DNA of 64,000 nucleotides, taken from Deinandra increscens subsp. villosa. Its lineage: Eukaryota > Streptophyta > Magnoliopsida > Asterales > Asteraceae. Below the pieces are notes generated by a model. That model worked only from the letters and a program-made list of their open reading frames with translations, was not told the origin of the DNA and did not search any database. Of this stretch, positions 23,940 to 36,058 are shown piece by piece. How positions within the stretch are numbered: the stretch's first letter is position 1; every line of letters starts with the position of its first letter. Both the position numbers and the translations under genes were made by a program. The stretch lies in contig JBCNJP010000017.1 of assembly GCA_039602395.1 (NCBI GenBank), positions 13,232,315 through 13,296,314 of the forward strand. Direction: 5' to 3'.

Positions 23940-24974
23940 ACAACAGGACAATCAGCACAAGAACAAATTTGCATACAAGACAAATACACAATTAATCACA
24001 AGAACCAACAGTGAATCACACAACCACAATAGCAAGAAGACATATACCAAAACAATAACCCTAGATCTCTGCAGGCAACGAAACCTGGCCAGTGCTCCAG
24101 ATACTTACCAGATAGTATGGCAGCCAAGTCTTAACCAGGGAGTTGCAAACAGAGAGAATCAACGAAACAGATAAAGAAACAGGTAAAAAGATGAGCAGGA
24201 AAGATCTCTCACCGAGCGATGACCCAAGTTAGGGTTTCCAATAAAATCCTGATCCGAAACACCTTCACTTAGGGTGATCAGATCTGGAGCGCAGCAACAA
24301 GCAATCCGATGGATCCTTGACAGAAACGACCTCTAATCAGCCTTCTTCACCGCAAAAAAACCGATACGCAGAACACGAATCGTCCTTCTTCAATTCTTCA
24401 ACCAAAAAACCCAGATCTACACGATCTGAACCCTTAGAACCCAAAGATCTTCAAAATACCTCGACGGTTACAACAACGTAACCCTAACAGACAGCGGAAG
24501 ACACCAAAATCACTCAAGAGCTAAACATAGCTCTGATACCATGTTATGAATCATGGTAGAAAACTCTCGAAACATACAACAATGAAGAGCAAAGAACAAG
24601 AACTGAACGTTGAAGAACTCAACGATCAACAAACAATCTATAAACAGACTCAACAAAGACTCGAAGAAACCCTAACACTCAAAGAGAGAAAAATAGATGT
24701 ATCGGCTGAATCAACAGAAGACCAAAAGAAGACTAATGCCCTAATCTCGATCAGAAGCTTTTATATCCAGACGCTCCCACCGACTTATCCACAGCCCGGA
24801 ACTTCAGCCCAAGTCCAAGAAAGCCCACAAAGCTTCCATCTCCTGGATCAGCCCAATCACACCTAAAATAAAATAAACACATTACAAACAAATTTAAGTT
24901 AGTAATGTTTATTTCAAATAAATAATATTTGAGGACAAGAAATGAAAGAATACAAAATATGTGTATTCTTCACA

Positions 24975-25505
24975 GATGCTCCTCATCCCCGGTTGACTCG
25001 TCCTAGACGGGTTCTTCCGGTTCCGTTTCCGACCATGTTGACAAGGCTTGAAGATTTTGGATCCGTTGCTTCAATCGTCAGATCTCTTGTTGTAACTCGA
25101 GGTCCCGAACTTTTCGTCGGAGTCGCTTAATCTTTTCTACATCTCGGGGGTCACGGTGATAGTTGACGTTGCCTCCGGCGGCGAATCTACGTCGATAATC
25201 ACGGTGGTTCCTCCGATCCATGGCTCTGATGCCAAATGATACGGGAAGCGTGATAAAACCTCGGATGAATCCGAGCAAGGAGCCAAAACCGGCGTCCTTA
25301 GGGATAACAGTCGTGCCAAATACCGGCGACGGCTAGGGTTTGGAATAACCTCCAAAGAAATACTTTTATTAAAAACTCAACTCTCTAAAAACGATTACAA
25401 AAAGATCTTTAAATAGACAAAATAAACTTGAAAAACAAGATACAATCTAAAAGGAAACTTTTAAAAGTAATAAACTACTAAAATAAAGAAACCCATTTGG
25501 ATCAC
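24975..25505 (-). pseudogene. Ty3/Gypsy start: LTR end, PBS and gag N-terminus
   Basis: On the minus strand an LTR-like stretch ends ...CCCGTATCA at 25237. The primer-binding-like TGGCATCAGAGC lies at 25223-25234, followed by ATG at 25221 and a basic gag start (MDRRNHRDYRRRFAAGG, then a coiled-coil-like VEKIKRLRRKVRDLELQQEI). The frame runs to the Copia target site and resumes at 19015, so this and 17881-19015 are one element. The LTR is cut near 25505 by the LINE. Confidence 0.68.
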
Positions 25506-28500
25506 GTCGAGATAGGGGTTATTCGGGGTTTGTGAGGTAAAACCAATTTCAAATGGGCTTGTGCGAGTGCTAGAGGTCGTTCGGGCGGATTAGTAGGCAT
25601 TTGGGATCCTCTTTCATTTTCTTGTACCGAGAGTTTCGTGTATGATAATTTGCTTATTGTTCGGGGCAAATGGATTAAACAAAACTTTGAGTGTTTCATG
25701 GTGGTGGTCTACGCCCCCTCAAAGTAGTAGTCAAAAGCGAGATTTGTGGTCTTTTATCTCGATTTTTAAGAACTCTCATCCCCAGTGGCGGATCTAGGAT
25801 TTTTTTCTAGTGGGTTCACTTATTTTTCATGGTTGAAATTCTAACAACTAAATTTTAAAATTTTCAGCTTAGTCGATTTCGGTCGGGTCGGGTCGGGTCG
25901 GATAGAGTAAAGTTGATAAAATAATTTACTCTTTAACTAACTATCAGATTCATATCTAAAATCAAGTTGCAAACACTCCTATAGTTTACAATAAACTAGT
26001 TATCCTACACTATGTTGTTTGCAAATTTGAAATCTGAAATCTGAAATCAAATTGCAAACACCTTATGGTTTACACTAAACTAGTTATTCTGTAAATTGTG
26101 AAATAGCATAAGGCCAGAGAAGTTAACTCAAAAGGTAAGTGATCCTCCTTTATCGAACAAAAAGAATCTCTCAAATATCAATACTAGAACAAATTCGAAA
26201 TTAAAAAAGAAATGAAACTAATCAAAGAGCATAGAAATTAGAACAAATTCGAGATTCAACTTACACTTAGAGTAGGAGGAGAACTGAGAGATGAAAGGGT
26301 CGAAGGGAGCAGAACTGGAGAGTGAGAGGGACAGAGGGTCGCCATCTCCAGAGGGGAAGGTTGAACGCCATCTCCGTCGGGGTCGCCGGAGGAGAGCCGT
26401 AAAGTACTGCCGCAATGTTGAATTCGAAGAGATGGGTGTGAGGTCTGAATATGAGCGGCTATGAGAAACACTTGTCCTGGTTAAAACCCTAAGTTTTTTT
26501 CCCTAAGTTTTTTTTTAAAAAAGAAATTTTAAAAAGAAAACAAAAAGCCTAAAATTTTAGAAAACCGTGAGTACTTGGATTCGAACATGTACACGCTAAG
26601 TATCTAAAACGCACCAGGAACCAGTTCGGCTAGAAAAGATTCATGTCTTGGATTCGCTCTTAATTTATATAAAGATTCACTCATAGTTTTTTACATATAT
26701 TTTAACTAAAATTCCGAAATCCACTGGGTTCCCGTGAACCCGGTGCCAAGCTACTGGATCCGCCCCTGCTCATCCCGGGGAGTATATTATTTTTGGTGAT
26801 TTCAACGTTTCAAGATTTGAGGCGCAACGGATGGGTGTTGCATTTAATATGGGAGAAGCTTCCGATTTTAACGAGTTTATAGATATTTGTGATTTGGAAT
26901 ATGTGAAGATGGGTGGTTTCAAGTTTACTCGGGTTAGTGCTAATGGTTTGAAACAAAGTAAATTGGACCGTTTTTTAGTCTCTACTTCGTTATGTGATCG
27001 TATGAACAACTTTGAGGCCGTAGCTGATTTTAGTCCGATTCCTTTCAAGTTTTATAACTTTTGGATGAATATGGAAGGGGTACAGTGATTTGGTAGATTG
27101 TGTTTGGGACGACGACGACGTGGCGGTAAACAATCATGTTAATTGTTTTGTACGTTTTAAAGAAAAGTTGAAATTGCTAAAGACAAAACTCCGGACTTGG
27201 AACTCGAATCGTCAGTTGATTAAAGATGGGGTCGCTAAGAATTTATACGAGAAACTCGAGAAAATTGAAATTGAGATCGAACGGGGTTGTAATATTGCGG
27301 GGTTTAATAACGAAAAAGTGGGGATTCTTCACGAATTGGGTTAAATCGAGGTTAGTAAAACCTTAGAAATGGCTCAAAAAATTAAACAAAAGTGGTCTAT
27401 AGAGGGGACGAGAATTCCAAGTTTTTTCACGCGTATTTAAAAAAGAGACGGAGGATTCTTGCAATTCGGGGAGTGAAAGAGAACGGAATTTGGATCGAAT
27501 CGCCTGAAAAAATCAAAAAAGTTTTTTTTTAATATCACAAAAATCGGTTTTCTAAATGTGATATTATGCTGCCTTTTTTTAATCCGGTGGGAATGCCGAA
27601 GTTAGATGCCGCTTCGGTCATGGTTTTAGAAGCGTGCCCGACTATCGGTGAAGTTCGTAAGGCGGTGTGGGATTGTGGTAGCTCCAAAATCCCGGGTCAG
27701 GACGGGTTTTCGTTTGCTTTTGTGAAACATATTGGACGAAAATTCAAATGGACATTCTTGAATTCATCAGATACTTTTTAAGAAGAAATCGATTCCTAGG
27801 GGGTGTAATGCCTCTTTTATTACTCTTATTCCGAAGCATGACAATCCGGTGTTGATTTCAGATTTTCGTCCGATTAGTCTCATCAACGTACAATACAAAC
27901 TCATTTCTAAATTACTCGCTAATAGGTTGGTGTCGGTTGTTGATAGAGTTGTTGATCCGGTTTAGTCGGCTATTATTGGTGGTCGTCAGATTCTTGACGG
28001 CCCGTTGATGTTGAATGAGATGGTAAGGTGGTATAAGGGCAAAAAGAAAAAGATGATGATTTTTAAAGTGGATTTCGCGAAAGCATATGATTCACTTAAT
28101 TGGGATTATCTTTTGTCTGTTTTACGAGTGATGGGTTTTGGTGACACGTGGAGCTAATCCGTGCTTGTCTGGTGTCAGCTACATCTTCAGTTTTAATTAA
28201 TGGTAGCCCTACAAAAGAATTTACGATTGAACGGGGCTTACGCCAAGGTGATCCTCTTTCCCCGTTCTTGTTTATTTTAGCCATGGAGGGTCTTCACACC
28301 TTAATTAAGAAAGAGGTTATTTCGGGGGGTTTCAAACCGGCAATCGTTGGTCATAAAAAGGTGGGTATCTCACATCTTTTTTATGCCGATGATGTTATTT
28401 TTGCGGGAGAGTGGTCTAAAATCGAATTTTTAAACTATTATTTGGTTTTTAGACGAGTTTGCGGGGGCCTCCGGTCTTAAGGTTAACAACTCAAAATCGA

Positions 28501-30050
28501 ATCTTTTTGGAGTCGGTGTTGAGGATAGTGACGTGGGTTGTATGGCTCGTAGTAAGGGTTGTATTGTGTGCTCTGGCCTTTTCGTTACCTGGGGGTTCCT
28601 ATCGGTGAAAAGATGAATACGGTAAAAGCGTGGTCCCCAATTATTGATAAGTTCAAGACTAGATTATCTCGGTGGAAGACTAATCTCTTGTCGATTGGAG
28701 GTCGGTTGACTCTTCTCTCTTCGGTTTTCGGTTCGCTTCCTATTTACTACATTTCTCTATTTCGTCCTCCTAAAAAAGTTTTAGCTATTTTAAAAGGTTT
28801 GCGGGCAAAAATTTTCTGGGGCGGGGGGGGGGGGTGGAATCGATTAGAAAAATGCATTGGGTGAAATGGGATAATGTTCTGATGGATAAAGGCAAAGGAG
28901 GTTTGGGTATAGGAAGCATTAGTGCTTTAAACCAGGCAATTGCGCTTAAATGGAAATGGAGGTTCCTTAATGACAAGTCGTAATTATGGGTTCGGGTTAT
29001 CGATTCGATTTATGATAGTGAGGCGGTGATGTTAGATAGGCCGGTTAGAGGGGATGGTGTATGGGACAACATTTGTAAGTCGGTTAACGATCTTCACTCT
29101 CGTAATATTATCCCGGTTAACGCTTTTAAGAAACATGTGGGGAGGGGTAATGACACTCGGTTTTGGGAAGATACATGGATCGGGGATGATTCCTTGTCGG
29201 TTAAATTTCCAAGATTATACGCTTTGGAAAACAACAAAAGTTGTTTAGTGTGCGATTGTTTCTCGGGGTCTAATCGGTTTTGGGATTGGAGAAGGCCTAT
29301 TAGAAGCGGGATCAAAGAATCTCAATTTATTAGATTGAGTTCGGTTGTGGATGCTTTTGTTACTAGTTCGGAAAATGATGCTTGGAAATGGGAGCTCGAC
29401 GAAAAGAATGAATTTATCGTGAAAGATATTCGGAAAAGAATTGAAAAAGTCGATTTTTCGGGCAACTTTGGGCCAACGAGATGGAGTAAGTGTATTCCTA
29501 AAAAACTTAACATTTTTTTTGTGGAGATTGTTGATTGATAGGATACCGGTTCGTAGCAAGCTTTGCGAAAGAGGTATTCAAATTCCTATTGTTAGTTGTA
29601 TTTTTTGTGATGCTCTTCTGGAAACCAATTCTCATATTTTTGGAGATTGTCGAGTGGTTGTTGGTCTTTGGAGGTGTATCCGTATTTGGCTTGATCCCGA
29701 TGCCCCTATCTTATGCTACCCGAAGGAGATCTTGGCCCGGATAGATGGTTTTTCGGGTTCAAGAAAGAAGAAGATTGTGATTGCAGGCATTATAACGTGT
29801 ATGTGATGGATTATTTGGAAGACTTGAAATGGAATTGTTCACAATAAAGATGATCTTAGACCGAATTTTCTATTTGATTCGGTGATGCAATTCTCTTATA
29901 ATTGGATTACGGCTAGAGAAAGAACTTGTAATATGTCGAGTACTAGTTGGATGAGAAATCCGTTATTATTTTTGTAACAATACTTTTTTGATTGGTTAGG
30001 TTTTTCTAACCATCATTTTTATTTTTAATATATCTCTTTGCCGTTCAAAA
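25505..30050 (+). pseudogene. Degenerate L1-type LINE ORF2, split by a hAT element
   Basis: Plus-strand frames in order: AP-endonuclease part (GRSGGLVGIWDP, then VVVYAP at 25690-25715; after the hAT gap, GEYIIFGDFNVSRFEAQRMG at about 26777-26835), and a linker with LKLLKTKLRTWN. Reverse transcriptase follows (DFRPISLINVQYKLISKLLA, FKVDFAKAYDSLNW, GLRQGDPLSPFLF, YADD at 28382-28393), then the thumb region (FRYLGVPIGEKM) and a C-terminal zinc-binding RT domain (FFLWRLLIDRIPV, C..C...H). An A12 tail follows ttgccgttc near 30045. Many stops and frameshifts are present, one at a G12 run (28823-28834) in the conserved FWGG motif. The 5' end is missing. Confidence 0.88.
25783..26768. mobile_element. 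Non-autonomous hAT element inside the LINE endonuclease
   Basis: Ends cagtggcggatc and (complement) caggggcggatcc are imperfect inverted termini typical of plant hAT elements. They are flanked by the perfect 8-bp target duplication ctcatccc (25775-25782 and 26769-26776). The LINE protein frame resumes directly after the second copy. The 986-bp body has no transposase. Confidence 0.88.
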
Positions 30051-30294
30051 AAAAAAAACCGTTCAAATATTTTGGTAAAAAACAAATGAGTTTTTAAGTT
30101 AAAGAAATAGATGTTTTTGCTTGGTTTAATCTAGCTTCTCATTTAAATCTGGTTCCTCATTCAAATCTGAAATCTTAGGTGAAACCGACGAGTCATTTAA
30201 ATCTAGAATCTTTGGGAACCGAACATCACTGACAAACTAAATATGCCTTAAACAAACAACTGATTGATGGTATGTGAATCTTTAATGTATAAAA

Positions 30295-30345
30295 CGAGAT
30301 GGGTGACCACCCCGCGCGTTGCTGCGGGGGTGACCACTATATGTA
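30295..30345 (-). mobile_element. Helitron-like 3' terminus, minus strand
   Basis: Read on the minus strand, a GC-rich hairpin (ccccgc...gcggggt) is followed by ggtcacccatctcg and then T. This matches the layout of the Helitron-like end at 40586-40618 (hairpin, then gtcaccatcttg and T). The body would extend to higher coordinates. The other end cannot be placed. Confidence 0.4.
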
Positions 30346-32486
30346 AGCATGGAAATGAGAAAAGGCAAAGTAAATATATAGTAGTGCCTGTATATACAAA
30401 AGTGTTAAGTAATAACATACAAAGATCATTATGTGGTTTTGTCTTTCCGAATATGCTTTGTGGTTATGTGGTTTTGTTTTTAAAGTTTGCATTCAGTATC
30501 GTGTAAAGGTAAAACATGGGTGATAAGTAAAGTGTTTTTCATGCTTGTATTTATTTAGGTGTTATGATATTAACATAAACCCATAAAAGAGCTATTTAGC
30601 TATCATTTTTATATGAAAAAAAATGCTCTTTTCAGTGGCAAACTGTTCCCAAATAAATTTCTTTTTATAGATGATTACAAATTATCTCAACAATTTATCG
30701 TACGTCACTTATAATTATCCGGTCTATCTTACATTTTAGTTTTTGGTTAATCGTATTTTAAAATTATTTTCAATATTTAAGTTTTACTTCTTTTCGAATA
30801 CTTAAGTTTTCTTTTTCTTTCATTTTAATGAGTATAATATATAAATTAATTAAAATCAACATATATTTTGGAATTTTCAAAATAGAAAAAAAGACAGAAT
30901 GTAAAATAAAATTACGGTAAAGGACAACTAATATGACCTTGGGAACACAATTTTTTTAACATCATTTTGGAAAGATACATAACAATTACTATCTTATGAT
31001 CTTGAAAATATGAGTTTATTTTCCAGTCTTCTCTTTTGTAAACACTTTAATAACATCAAAAACATAAAAAAGACACAGATCACATGTTTCTCAAACTAAA
31101 ATAAAAAATGAACTTTCGGAATCCTTTATGTTTATAAAACTAAGCCTTTCTAAATCTTTATGTTTCTCAACTAAATGTTTTAGAAAAATAAAATAAAAAT
31201 GAACTTTGTAAAGTCTTGGTGCACACATAAATCTTTATGTTTGCAAACACTTTTTTACTCATTTCAACCAAATTTAGGGGGTGTTTGAGAACTGGGATTG
31301 ATTATTTAACCATGTTAGTTCTTATGCCTATGTAACCAAGAAGAGTCACTTTAAAATGAACTAAAAAACACAGATAAAACATAAGAAACAAAACACTCAA
31401 ATTTGAAAAAAAGATTAAGATTAAATACGGCTCAGATCCGAGTGAGGTTGCGTTTAACGCCTTATCGATCACCAGAAAAACATCATAGCCACAAAGATAA
31501 CATAAGCAACATATTCTTTCAAATTCTTCCTTTAGTCAACACCAAAATCACTGATTGTTTGAACCTCGGATGTATAGTCGAGAGAAAAACCAAGCCAGTA
31601 AATGAGCAACCATTTACATGATTATAAGCCATATCATTTTATACATACCAAACCGTCACAACATCAGCAAAATCATCAAATCCTGCTGATACACACCATG
31701 GAAACCAAATCAGACCCAAAACCATCACAGCCATAAAGGCTCAAGCAAGCTCAGAACCAAAAGGTTCATCATAGCCTAAGAACACAAACTCTTAAGAGAG
31801 ATAAACACTCCTTCAAGAAACCTCAGTTGGAGATGCAAGGTCTTAACAATCGGACCACAAAAACAATTAATTAAACGCAACATTAAAGGAGAACATATGG
31901 CAACAACAGTTCTCAAATGTGAGACTTACACGATAACTGAAATGATAAATAAGGTAATCACCATCACCGTCGTAAAAGGCTACGGAGCACAAAAACCCCC
32001 AAATCGCCGCTACCTCAACGTTAAGAGAATCAGCGGGAGAAAACCCCCCCAACTGTAAAAAACGGAGCGACAGTCAAAAGAATATGATAGATCCGTAGAA
32101 AACCAACCAACGGTGCAAAGAGCACCACATATCAAAGATTTCATATTTAGATCGGACGACAAAGCAAACAGCCGTCGGTTTAACGGAGCAACACCACGTC
32201 TCAACGGACAGCAGCAGTCGCTTCAACGTCAAGACCGACGATCGGCGTCGTCATCAGCAACAAACTTGCGATATGTGGCCACCGGATTTCTAGAGAGAGA
32301 AAAGTGACCGGCTGTTCTTAGAGAGAGGGGGTTGCTTGTGTAGATGGGTTATAAGAGAGAGAAGAAATGTTTAGAAGTTATAAGAGATAGGGAAAGAGTA
32401 CACGTGAAAGGGGGAGAGAAAGAAACCTCACGCGATATGGGCTGTGTACTCATCAACAACCGCCCAAAACACCCTATTAAAATAAA
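30346..32486. other. AT-rich non-coding DNA
   Basis: No reliable gene. About 31260-31310 (gggggtgtttgagaactggg) resembles the end of a small hAT-type MITE. The less AT-rich 31400-32340 could be UTR or promoter debris of a lost gene, with no coding frame I can recognise. Confidence 0.35.
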
Positions 32487-32867
32487 GGAAAATTGGAATT
32501 AAATAATCCAAGTTATTGGGTATTGGCGGATAATAATCCAAGTTCCAATATTGGCCTACAATAATCCCAATTATTTGGGTCTTGGAATTCATTGGGTCGC
32601 CGTTATTTTTTCACTAACTCCGTTAGTTGTGTGCTGACGTGGCACATGCCACGTCAGCAAGTATGATGCCACATCACCTGCCACGTCAGCAAAAATGATG
32701 CCACATCACCTGCCACGTCAGCAAGTACTAGCGGAGTTAGTGAAAAATTAACGGCGGCCCAATGAATTCCAAGACCCAAATAATTGGGATTATTGTAGGC
32801 CAATATTGGAACTCGGATTATTATCCGCCAATACCCAATAACTTGGATTATTTAATTCCAATTTTCC
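32487..32867. mobile_element. Near-palindromic MITE with 9-bp target duplication
   Basis: The two halves are inverted copies over about 165 bp (ggaaaattggaattaaataa and its complement at the ends). The element is flanked by taaaataaa at 32478-32486 and 32868-32876. The centre holds about 2.4 copies of a 32-bp tandem unit containing gccacgtcagcaa. A 9-bp duplication with long TIRs fits a Mutator-like MITE. It would fold into a long hairpin. Confidence 0.87.
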
Positions 32868-33084
32868 TAAAATAAAACATCAAAGAAACTTTATTTATAA
32901 ATATAACAAAGTTGAAGGGGTGTAAACTGTCAAAACCACAAACTCCTGTGGTCAAACTATAAGAAACAAAAAGTTCCTTATTCACCATCAATTTGCATTG
33001 TATATTTTATAAATGAATTCAACTGATTGATAAAATATGCACATATCAAATAAATTCACACAAGTGTCTCTTATATGCCCAAAC

Positions 33085-33410
33085 CTATACGCCACGGAAA
33101 GGCCTATCCGTGGCGTATAGGGCCTGTCGACCATCAAATCCGCACCAGAGATTCCTCTGCCCTCATCACGTCATCACGGGAATGTCAATGTGATGTACGA
33201 GGAAACCAAGTAAGCCACAGATAGACTATCTGTGTCATATGATGTTCGATTCGGTACGAGAATCTCTGTATGGTCAGGTACTAGCAAACCTGCATACGAC
33301 GTGTATCGCCTCATCCGTGGCGTATAGTTTTTTTTTTGGGAATCATTAGTTACGGATTCAGTCCTATACGCCACGCCACAGATAGCCCTATCCGTGGCGT
33401 ATAGGAGCGG
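33085..33410. repeat. Cluster of inverted cgccac/gtggcg repeats
   Basis: Three palindromic or partial units share tatacgccac and gtggcgtata (about 33087-33122, 33301-33328 and 33362-33406). Short subterminal repeats in both orientations are typical of CACTA ends, but no CACTA terminus or transposase is seen. Confidence 0.5.
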
Positions 33411-33508
33411 TGTTTGGCGAATGATTTGCGCTTTCCATAAAAAACCCATTTTGTAAAATCAGTTTTGGGAGCGATTTTCGTAAAGAAAAAAAGGACGTAG
33501 ACTACTTA

Positions 33509-33839
33509 GGGCATGCGGTGTACCCGCGTGAAGGGGGGCGTTTTGGGAGATAACGGCGTGGAACACCGCCCCCCCCTATGCGTTTTGCGTTGGCGTGGAA
33601 CGAATCCGTGGACATTTACACGGCGTTTTGGTCAACATTTGAGGGTAAATGTCCAATCAAGTTATGCCACCTAATTTTCTTTTTATTTTTTATTTATTTA
33701 AACTAATAAAAAATAACACAACACCACACACCACACCACACCATGTATACCCCTATCACATCATACAAATGGTGTTATCCAGTCATCGTCCACGTGGCAT
33801 GATAACACCACTTTACAACACCATGTATACCACATGCCC
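33509..33839. mobile_element. Tourist-like (PIF/Harbinger) MITE
   Basis: Inverted ends gggcatgcggtgtac and (complement) gggcatgtggtatac match at 13 of 15 positions. TTA flanks both ends (33506-33508 and 33840-33842). The size of 331 bp and the TTA target site fit Tourist elements. Confidence 0.8.
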
Positions 33840-34205
33840 TTAGAATAACCAACCAACTAGCCATTTACAAAGAGATAATATTATCATGTGATAAAATAAT
33901 TGTTTATCAATCAAAAGATTATAAGTTAAAATCTTATAAAATATAAGTGTAATGATTTTTCAGTTATAAAAAAAAAACGAAACAACTAACCTCATTTGGT
34001 GACAAAACAATAGGTCCACTTAGGACTTACATAGCTAGTTTCTACACCGCCTCACCCTCATGAATAAGGGCACGGTATCATCCTTTTCATTACCGTGGTG
34101 CCGAATGAATGAGAAGAGAAAGTGCGTCTATTTTAAGTTCATTTTAATTAGTATTTAATTAATTAGATAAAAGAGAGTAAATGAGAAAAAAAAGTAGATA
34201 CTGTA

Positions 34206-36058
34206 AGAAGTTTGATTTGGGTAAGAAGGATAAGAAGAAATCATAGACATTAGATATTCAGTTAAATAAATATTAATGACCCAAGTTTTTATATGTAGAA
34301 TTAGAGAGAAAAAAAAGATGGAATGACATTTTTGACTTTTTATCAAGTCCCTCCCATTTTTAAACCTTTATAACTCTTAGATACGACGTTTTTTTAATTA
34401 TACCATAAAAACGAGCATTTTTATCTTTAGAACACGTACAATCAGTGGCGTACCTAAGGTATAGCCAACGGGTTCGGCCGACACCCATGAATTTTTTCTG
34501 CGTACTTGTATATATCCGATTTTATCTTAACCGAACCCCAATAAATTTGAACACCGAACCCCATGAAATTTTTATACCGACCCTGAACTCTAAAAAAAAA
34601 TATTTTCTAGTTTAAATTTTTTATATTTTACAGATTTAATCGTGTTACAAAAAAAATATCACAAAACTAACTTATAAAAACTAAGCTATAAGATTGAAAT
34701 ATTTGATCAATGATCCAAGACCAATGAGCCCAATAATATTAAAACTTTTAACCAAATTATTCAAAGTCTCAAACCCAATACTCAATACCTAAATAATGAA
34801 AAAATTACATAAATATAAATTTATAATTCTAATTAATATAATTTAAGAAATCCGGAACGTCAGCGGTGCCATCCCAACTCCAAATTTTGATTTCTCTTTT
34901 CTCTAGATTCCGATTTCCCTATTCCGTCTTTGGCCATTTCACACCAACGGGCGAACGCCGCACTACGCCATATTTTAGGCGACTGGCCTTTTCTACTTTC
35001 AGTGAGGTGAGTCATCGTCTCTCTCTCTTGAATCTGTGTTTTGGAACTTGAGAATTATATTGTGAGTTGAGATTTGAGAATTGTGATTTATTTTGTGAAC
35101 TAAGATTTGAGAACTATTGGATTGATTTCTAAAACCGTTTCTAAGTTTGAACTTTGTATTTATATTAGGTTTGAATTTTGTAATTATATTTCCAGATTAC
35201 TATATCAAAAAAAAAAAAAAAAAAAACTTGCCAATTGAGATTTGAGAATATATTCATAAATCATAATTGTGTATATAACTATATAATTTGGTAATGTTTA
35301 TTTTGTGAACTGAAAATATATCAAATGGCGTAATTTGTTGTGCTATTGTTCAAACACACTGGCCTAATTGTGTTTATTTTCAATAGGGAATTGTAATGTG
35401 ATTGGTGATATAATTTAGTATTTTTATACGTAGGTAATATGGACCTATTTGTAGTATGAAAAGCGGGACCTTCATCCTCTAACACTGCCGAATATATTGA
35501 TGTTATCATGTAACGTGACCCGACCCGAACCGAATTGAACCGATCCAAAAAAAATTGTATATAAGGATGGACGAGCGAACCCCGAAAATTTCCGAACCCC
35601 ATCAAAAAAAATCCTGGGTTCGCCACTGCGTACAATGTTATTTTATATAAAATAATAAAATATATACTGTTTCGATTATATCAAAATGTTTAGATGATTG
35701 CATCATATTGTGTCAAAATGTTCAGATAATTGTGTCAAAAATGTTCAGATTATTGTGTCATATTGTGTCAAAATGTTCAGACCATTGTATCATATTTTGT
35801 CAAAAATCGAAAGAGTATTTTTCTTAATTTTATATATAGCAACACTATATGGGTTTTAAAGATAAAAAACGCTCGTTTTTATAGTATAATTTAAAAAAAA
35901 AAATGTCATATGTGAAAGTTATGAATGTTTAAAAAACGGGGGAACTTAAAAAAGTCAACAGATGACTAAGACCAAATTGCTCCTCATTCATTTTTTATTA
36001 TATTAAGATCCAATGGCTGAGATTTCTTCTTATCCTTCTTACCTAAACCAAACTTCTC
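34206..36058. mobile_element. Long-TIR element containing a nested hAT
   Basis: About 34206-34440 and 35830-36058 are diverged inverted repeats sharing gtaagaaggataagaagaaa at the outer part and the ataaaaacgagc region further in. Such long TIRs suggest a Mutator-like element. I could not find a clear 9-bp target duplication, so the outer borders are approximate. It is split by the hAT element at 34443-35628. Confidence 0.6.
34443..35628. mobile_element. Non-autonomous hAT element
   Basis: Ends cagtggcgtacc and (complement) cagtggcgaaccc are flanked by the perfect 8-bp duplication cgtacaat (34435-34442 and 35629-35636). The body is 1186 bp with an A20 run at 35207-35226 and no transposase. 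Its termini resemble those of the hAT at 25783-26768, so the two may belong to one family. Confidence 0.88.

Larger units (their letters stand above)
19016..24974 (-). mobile_element. Full-length Ty1/Copia retrotransposon, recent but broken
   Basis: Identical-length 433-bp LTRs (19016-19448 and 24542-24974; I count under ten differences) begin TGTTATGAATCATGG and end CTTCACA. A perfect 5-bp target duplication gatgc flanks the element (19011-19015 and 24975-24979). The primer-binding site (24530-24541, complement tggtatcagagc) abuts the 5' LTR. The polypurine tract beside the 3' LTR is a G17 run (19450-19466, read on the minus strand). Domain order gag-PR-IN-RT-RNase H is Copia. It sits inside the Gypsy gag. 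Confidence 0.95.
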
